Shown here: positions 13,885-16,597 of the stretch, piece after piece
Numbering within the stretch: position 1 is the stretch's first letter
How the letters are laid out: each line of letters starts with the position of its first letter
Source: JAFDED01 sp964611635
GTDB lineage: Bacteria > Desulfobacterota > JAFDED01
DNA length: 16,597 nucleotides
NCBI GenBank assembly: GCA_964611635.1
Contig: CAZTAS010000147.1
Coordinates: forward strand, 1-16,597
Direction of reading: 5' to 3'
The notes under the pieces: generated by a model
What the model was told of the DNA's origin: nothing
Seen by the model: only the letters and a program-made list of their open reading frames with translations
Database searches by the model: none
Position numbers and translations under genes: made by a program

Positions 13885-14142
13885 CTACACCTTTTCCGAA
13901 TCTCTGGCAATCATGTCTTCCAGGAAGTACCATGTGAGCCTGTACGTGATGAACAAAGCTTTGACCAGAATCTGAAGATGTGTGTTGGCTTCCTCGGTTC
14001 CTCACACCACAACCTTTGTCGTAAACTTCCTCCCGCACTGCCTGCATATCTTCAGCCGTACTTTCCCATTCATTCGCTCTCGATACCCTTTCCAAACAGT
14101 CTTTGTTGAGCTGCAATAGGGACATTTATGTTTTCTTGCCAA
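13885..14142 (-). pseudogene. Zinc-ribbon protein gene with in-frame TGA
   Basis: A TTG start at 14142 lies six bases after GAGGTGAT (14148-14155). The frame encodes a 46-residue zinc ribbon: KHKCPYC ... RLKICRQCGRKFTT, a C-x2-C / C-x2-C pair with basic flanks, as in DNA-binding transposase-associated ribbons. It meets TGA at 14002-14004, but the same frame continues for 38 sensible residues (including LQILVKALFITYRLTWYFLEDMIARDSEKV, split by nothing else) to TAG at 13885-13887. A CGA-to-TGA mutation in an 85-aa gene explains this simply; read-through is the alternative. If the TGA stops translation, a 46-aa ribbon is still made. The ATG at 14150 is in another frame and lies in the ribosome site. 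Function unknown. Confidence 0.55.
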
Positions 14143-14178
14143 TGGTACATCACCTCAGGCAGAAGAAATTAATAATGA

Positions 14179-14195
14179 TTTATAAAGGTTCCGGT
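14179..14195 (-). promoter_or_regulatory. TATA-like promoter for the zinc-ribbon gene
   Basis: On the minus strand ACCGGAACC (14187-14195) is followed by TTTATAAA (14179-14186). A start about 25 bases on, near 14158, would place the GAGGTGAT site at the very 5' end of the message and the TTG start 16 bases in. The geometry suits an archaeal promoter. Confidence 0.4.
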
Positions 14196-14247
14196 ACATA
14201 ACGGCAGAATAACACATGGAATTCCGACCAAAACCTGCCCATTGGAC

Positions 14248-14568
14248 TCAATAGGGAATATCCAATATATCGCAAATTCTCATATACGCTTGCTCCGCAT
14301 AAGGCTTTCTTTGCTCCGGTGTCATTCTTTTTGTTCTTATTAGGCCCTTTAATACCTCCTGAACTTCCTCCACAGACTCCAAATTGCCAGCCAATTTCTT
14401 ATCAACACCTGCCTTGTAGAGGTCTTTTAAGTCTATGTTTCTTTTAGCTAAAGAATTAAGGCGAATTTCTCCTATATTTCCTTTCAGCTCTTCGATGTCT
14501 ATGGTTTCTTTATCCACTGCGTTTTTTATTGTTTTTCTTATCAATTCTCGCGCCTGGTCTTCAGACAT
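14248..14568 (-). CDS. Unknown charged helical protein, 106 aa
   Basis: The ATG at 14568 follows AGAGGAGAG. The 106-aa product is mostly charged and helical (EDQARELIRKTIKNAVDK, VEEVQEVLKGLIRTKR) with no cysteine pair and no membrane segment, ending in a tyrosine after ILDIP. Two leucine-asparagine/lysine-rich segments (IRLNSLAKRNIDLKDLYKAG and VDKKLAGNLESVEEV) suggest a compact helical bundle. I recognise no family; a small DNA-associated or antitoxin-like role is a guess. It is AT-richer than its neighbours and is transcribed away from the VWA gene, sharing with it the 306-bp region 14569-14874. Confidence 0.65.
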   Translation of the reverse strand: MSEDQARELIRKTIKNAVDKETIDIEELKGNIGEIRLNSLAKRNIDLKDLYKAGVDKKLAGNLESVEEVQEVLKGLIRTKRMTPEQRKPYAEQAYMRICDILDIPY

Positions 14569-14642
14569 GACCGCTCTCCTCTGATTTCTTGTCTTTCAAG
14601 GATCTTTTGCCTCTCTCTCCATTCAGAGCGTCGAGCATCAGA

Positions 14643-14662
14643 TTATAAATTCTTATAAATTC
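14643..14662. repeat. Tandem 10-bp AT-rich repeat, TTATAAATTC twice
   Basis: TTATAAATTC occurs twice without a gap, at 14643-14652 and 14653-14662, followed by ATT. Read on the minus strand it gives two successive TATA-like boxes (GAATTTATAA). It lies in the gap between divergent genes and may be a promoter element for the 106-aa gene, although 75 bp from its ATG, or an operator. Confidence 0.45.
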
Positions 14663-14759
14663 ATTAACTGACTTTCATGCTTTTTAAAGTTCCTCATCTT
14701 TAATTTCGCCTCCTGACAGTGGTCTAAAGCAATTCTACTGCTTTCTTTTTGCCATGTCA

Positions 14760-14870
14760 ACCAGGTCCAAGTCCCCTGGTGTCCAAGCAATGGCGGGTTC
14801 CGGATGCCTCTTCTCGTGGGTTTTTCTGGCTGGTGAGAAAAACCCACTTTCAAGTGGGAATGGAGGTGAT
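14760..14870 (+). promoter_or_regulatory. Structured leader with competing hairpins before the VWA gene
   Basis: Three stems precede the VWA start. ACCAGG/CCTGGT (14760-14765 with 14775-14780) encloses one copy of GTCCAAG, which is repeated at 14781-14787. GTGGGTTTTTC (14816-14826) pairs perfectly over 11 bp with GAAAAACCCAC (14837-14847). CCCACT (14843-14848) can instead pair with AGTGGG (14853-14858). The last two cannot form together, as both need CCCAC. The GGAGGTGAT site (14862-14870) lies four bases after the final arm. The layout is that of an attenuator or riboswitch-like leader; no ligand class is recognised. Confidence 0.45.
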
Positions 14871-14874
14871 TTCC

Positions 14875-16170
14875 ATGAAAATAACCCTTGAGATAATTCG
14901 ACAGGTCTTGAAAGAGGCCCTGGGCTTTGACAGCTTTGCAGCAAGTTTTATCACGAGCGTACATGAAGACCCTACTATCCGAACAGCCGGCATCAGCAAA
15001 GAGGGAAAGCTCTTGTACAACCCGGACTTTGTGAACCAGCACATCTCGTGCAAAGAAGACCTCTTCAGCCTGATTTTCCATGAGCTTTTACATCCTATGT
15101 TCGGACACTTCATTTACGGGAATGCTGAACTGGAGAACATCTCCGCAGACGCAATCATCAACGCAGCTACCAGCACCATCTATTCCAGGGAGTCGGCAGA
15201 CGGCAACCTGTTTAAGAAACTCTACCTTCCCAAGGGCCTGCAGGGCATTATGCGGGCCGGGAGCAGGATGTCCAGAAGCCGATATAAGCGCGTGTATGAA
15301 AAGCTTTACTCAGGCTGCCACAGGAAAGACGAGGCCATGACCACTGGCGAGCTTATCCAGACCCTTAAGATTCTCACGCCAACCGAACATTTCAGGGGCA
15401 TCATGCTTCTCGGCACTCATGGTGCAGAAAATGGCCCTGCACCGGGCAAAAGCGCAGTCGGGATACCGGAGGATGTTCTCGCCCGTTTGGCTGAGGAAAT
15501 CAAGAGAAGTATCGCTAAAAAGGATGCGAGCTTCAGCACAGTCCTTATTGATATGATGATGGAGGCCCTCAGGAGGCACCTCTCTCTCAGGCGAATCCTT
15601 TTGCAGAAGTTTGCCACCAAGCGCAAAATAGACAGGTTCAAGGAACTCTTCCATGCGAGGTGCATCTCAACCTCTCCAATCCCCCTCTACCCGTCCAAGC
15701 GAGACCTTGTGCTCCTGTCAGCAGGCATCTACCCCTTCCACTTCCACAACCAGCTTCAGCAGCCACGACATCGCGACAGGGGGCTTGCAATTTACCTTGA
15801 TGTTTCAGGGAGCGTCAACGAGTATCTGCCAAAGATTCTGGGGATTCTCAAAAATATGAAAAAAGAAATTAGAACCATCTTCCAGTTCAGCAACGAAGTG
15901 GTGGAGACTTCCTTTGAAGAGCTTCTTAAAGGCAGCATCAAGACCACGCATGGCACGGACTTTTCGTGCATCGCCCGCTCCATCCTGGAGCGTGGATTTG
16001 ACAGGGCCATTATTATCACTGATGGATACGCCTCTATGGACGAAAATTTAATGGAGGAACTGAAGAAGCGTGGATTGGTTACCCTGACCATCCTCTTTGA
16101 CGATGCACAGGGCTGCGAAGACTTTGCGCTCTTCGGCGACGTGGTGCACCTGGAGGACATTTGTACTTAA
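14875..16170 (+). CDS. DUF2201-type putative metallopeptidase with VWA-like domain
   Basis: The 431-aa product starts with a metallopeptidase-like domain: FHELLH at 68-73 (HExxH) and NISADAIINA with D92, where this family has its third zinc ligand. The C-terminal half is VWA-like, with the metal-ion site D309-x-S311-x-S313 in AIYLDVSGSV, T361 in GTDF and D383 in IITDG, so the metal-dependent adhesion site appears complete. The family is usually encoded beside MoxR AAA+ ATPases, as here: the ATPase gene starts 78 bp downstream. Such pairs remodel or activate protein complexes; the target here is unknown. I chose ATG 14875 because GGAGGTGAT precedes it by four bases; the open frame to 14749 crosses the leader hairpins. 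This resembles the SprT-like protein only in also having an HExxH site. Confidence 0.85.
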   Translation: MKITLEIIRQVLKEALGFDSFAASFITSVHEDPTIRTAGISKEGKLLYNPDFVNQHISCKEDLFSLIFHELLHPMFGHFIYGNAELENISADAIINAATSTIYSRESADGNLFKKLYLPKGLQGIMRAGSRMSRSRYKRVYEKLYSGCHRKDEAMTTGELIQTLKILTPTEHFRGIMLLGTHGAENGPAPGKSAVGIPEDVLARLAEEIKRSIAKKDASFSTVLIDMMMEALRRHLSLRRILLQKFATKRKIDRFKELFHARCISTSPIPLYPSKRDLVLLSAGIYPFHFHNQLQQPRHRDRGLAIYLDVSGSVNEYLPKILGILKNMKKEIRTIFQFSNEVVETSFEELLKGSIKTTHGTDFSCIARSILERGFDRAIIITDGYASMDENLMEELKKRGLVTLTILFDDAQGCEDFALFGDVVHLEDICT

Positions 16171-16203
16171 GGGTATTGGATGCCATGACCGTATCGGCCT
16201 TCC

Positions 16204-16238
16204 CCTTTCCGTTTCAAGGGGTGAAAACGGAAAGGAGG
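16204..16238 (+). promoter_or_regulatory. Hairpin overlapping the ribosome site of the MoxR gene
   Basis: CCTTTCCGTTT (16204-16214) pairs perfectly over 11 bp with AAACGGAAAGG (16225-16235). The AAAGGAGGTG ribosome site (16231-16240) is partly in the 3' arm, so folding would hide its first half. No T-run follows. A role in lowering MoxR translation relative to the VWA gene is plausible. Confidence 0.45.
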
Positions 16239-16248
16239 TGCATAAAAA

Positions 16249-16597
16249 ATGATACTGGAAAAGTTAGGGGTTTACGGCTGGAAGAAGCAGGACGAAAACC
16301 TGGTCATGGCATCCCTGTTAACCGGAGACCCGTTGCTGCTCATCGGAAACCACGGCTGTGCCAAGACCCACATTGCAAACACCATGGCAAGAGCTCTCGG
16401 GAGGCGCTTTGTCGTGTACGACGCGTCAAAGGCCATGTTCGAGGACGTGCTGGGCTATCCCAACGTGGAGAGGCTCAAGGAAGGCATTGTTGAATACGTG
16501 CCCAGCAAGGTGACCGTGTGGGACAAGGAGATTATCCTGATAGATGAGCTCAACAGGGCCTTGCCAGAACTTCAAAATCGGTGGCTTGAGATTATCC
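16249..16597 (+). CDS. MoxR-type AAA+ ATPase, N-terminal 116 residues (partial)
   Basis: The gene runs off the right edge. The visible part has Walker A GNHGCAKTH at residues 33-41 and Walker B IILIDELNRA at 95-104, followed by LPELQNRWLEII, the strand-helix typical of MoxR ATPases (compare DEINRAPPKxQNALLE). GYPNVE at 69-74 fits the substrate-pore segment. The product should form hexamers and work with the VWA-domain protein encoded just upstream. The ATG at 16249 follows AAAGGAGGTG (16231-16240), which is partly folded into a hairpin. The Gly-Cys-Ala-Lys form of Walker A (GCAKT) is within normal variation for the family. Confidence 0.85.
   Translation, partial: MILEKLGVYGWKKQDENLVMASLLTGDPLLLIGNHGCAKTHIANTMARALGRRFVVYDASKAMFEDVLGYPNVERLKEGIVEYVPSKVTVWDKEIILIDELNRALPELQNRWLEII

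Noticed and set aside
13528..14109. Plus-strand open frame of 193 codons
   Set aside because: Crosses the compositional boundary, the inverted repeat and the antisense of the zinc-ribbon gene, with no ribosome site.
13871..14125. 84-aa minus-strand frame overlapping the zinc-ribbon gene
   Set aside because: It is in a different frame from the one holding the CPYC/CRQC cysteines and lacks a ribosome site.

Overview
The window holds two kinds of DNA. About 12 kb (1 to ~9,700 and ~13,850 to the end) is an accessory gene set of moderate GC, with compact genes, strong GGAGG ribosome binding sites and very short gaps. It looks like the DNA-handling core of a plasmid or integrated element. About 4 kb in the middle (~9,720 to ~13,700) is higher in GC, has a different codon style and encodes surface-polysaccharide enzymes.

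Layout. Minus strand, 3746 to 1: a coiled-coil protein, a RecB/Cas4-like PD-(D/E)XK nuclease with an apparent Fe-S cysteine set, and a HerA-like ATPase with a C-terminal nuclease-like domain. These three are overlapped or coupled as an operon. A small membrane protein and the start of a small conserved protein follow. A divergent control region (3750-3870) separates this operon from the plus-strand genes. Plus strand, 3870 to 9661: a possible structured RNA, two small unknown proteins, a SprT-like zinc metalloprotease, two tiny hydrophobic peptides, a DUF6094-like adenine methyltransferase, an unknown 184-aa protein and an SNF2-family helicase. Middle block, minus strand: a GT32-type glycosyltransferase, and a gene broken by one frameshift whose product would join a GT25 glycosyltransferase, a sulfotransferase-like domain and a GH16 domain. 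Right end: a zinc-ribbon gene with an in-frame TGA, an unknown 106-aa protein, and on the plus strand a DUF2201-type metallopeptidase/VWA protein followed by a truncated MoxR-type AAA+ ATPase.

How the genes may work together (inference). Methyltransferase, unknown protein and SNF2 helicase form one tight operon and could be a DNA modification/remodelling or defence module. HerA ATPase and RecB-like nuclease form a DNA-processing pair. MoxR ATPase and VWA protein are a classic chaperone pair.

Host. Evidence conflicts. The SNF2 protein ends in QLALF, a bacterial beta-clamp-binding motif, and several gaps carry hairpin plus T-run terminators ahead of full ribosome binding sites, which suggests a bacterium (Firmicutes-like style). 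Several upstream regions carry TTTAAA or TTTATAAA boxes, some with BRE-like flanks, as in archaeal promoters. I leave bacterium versus archaeon open. The middle block is either a decayed horizontally acquired island or an assembly join.
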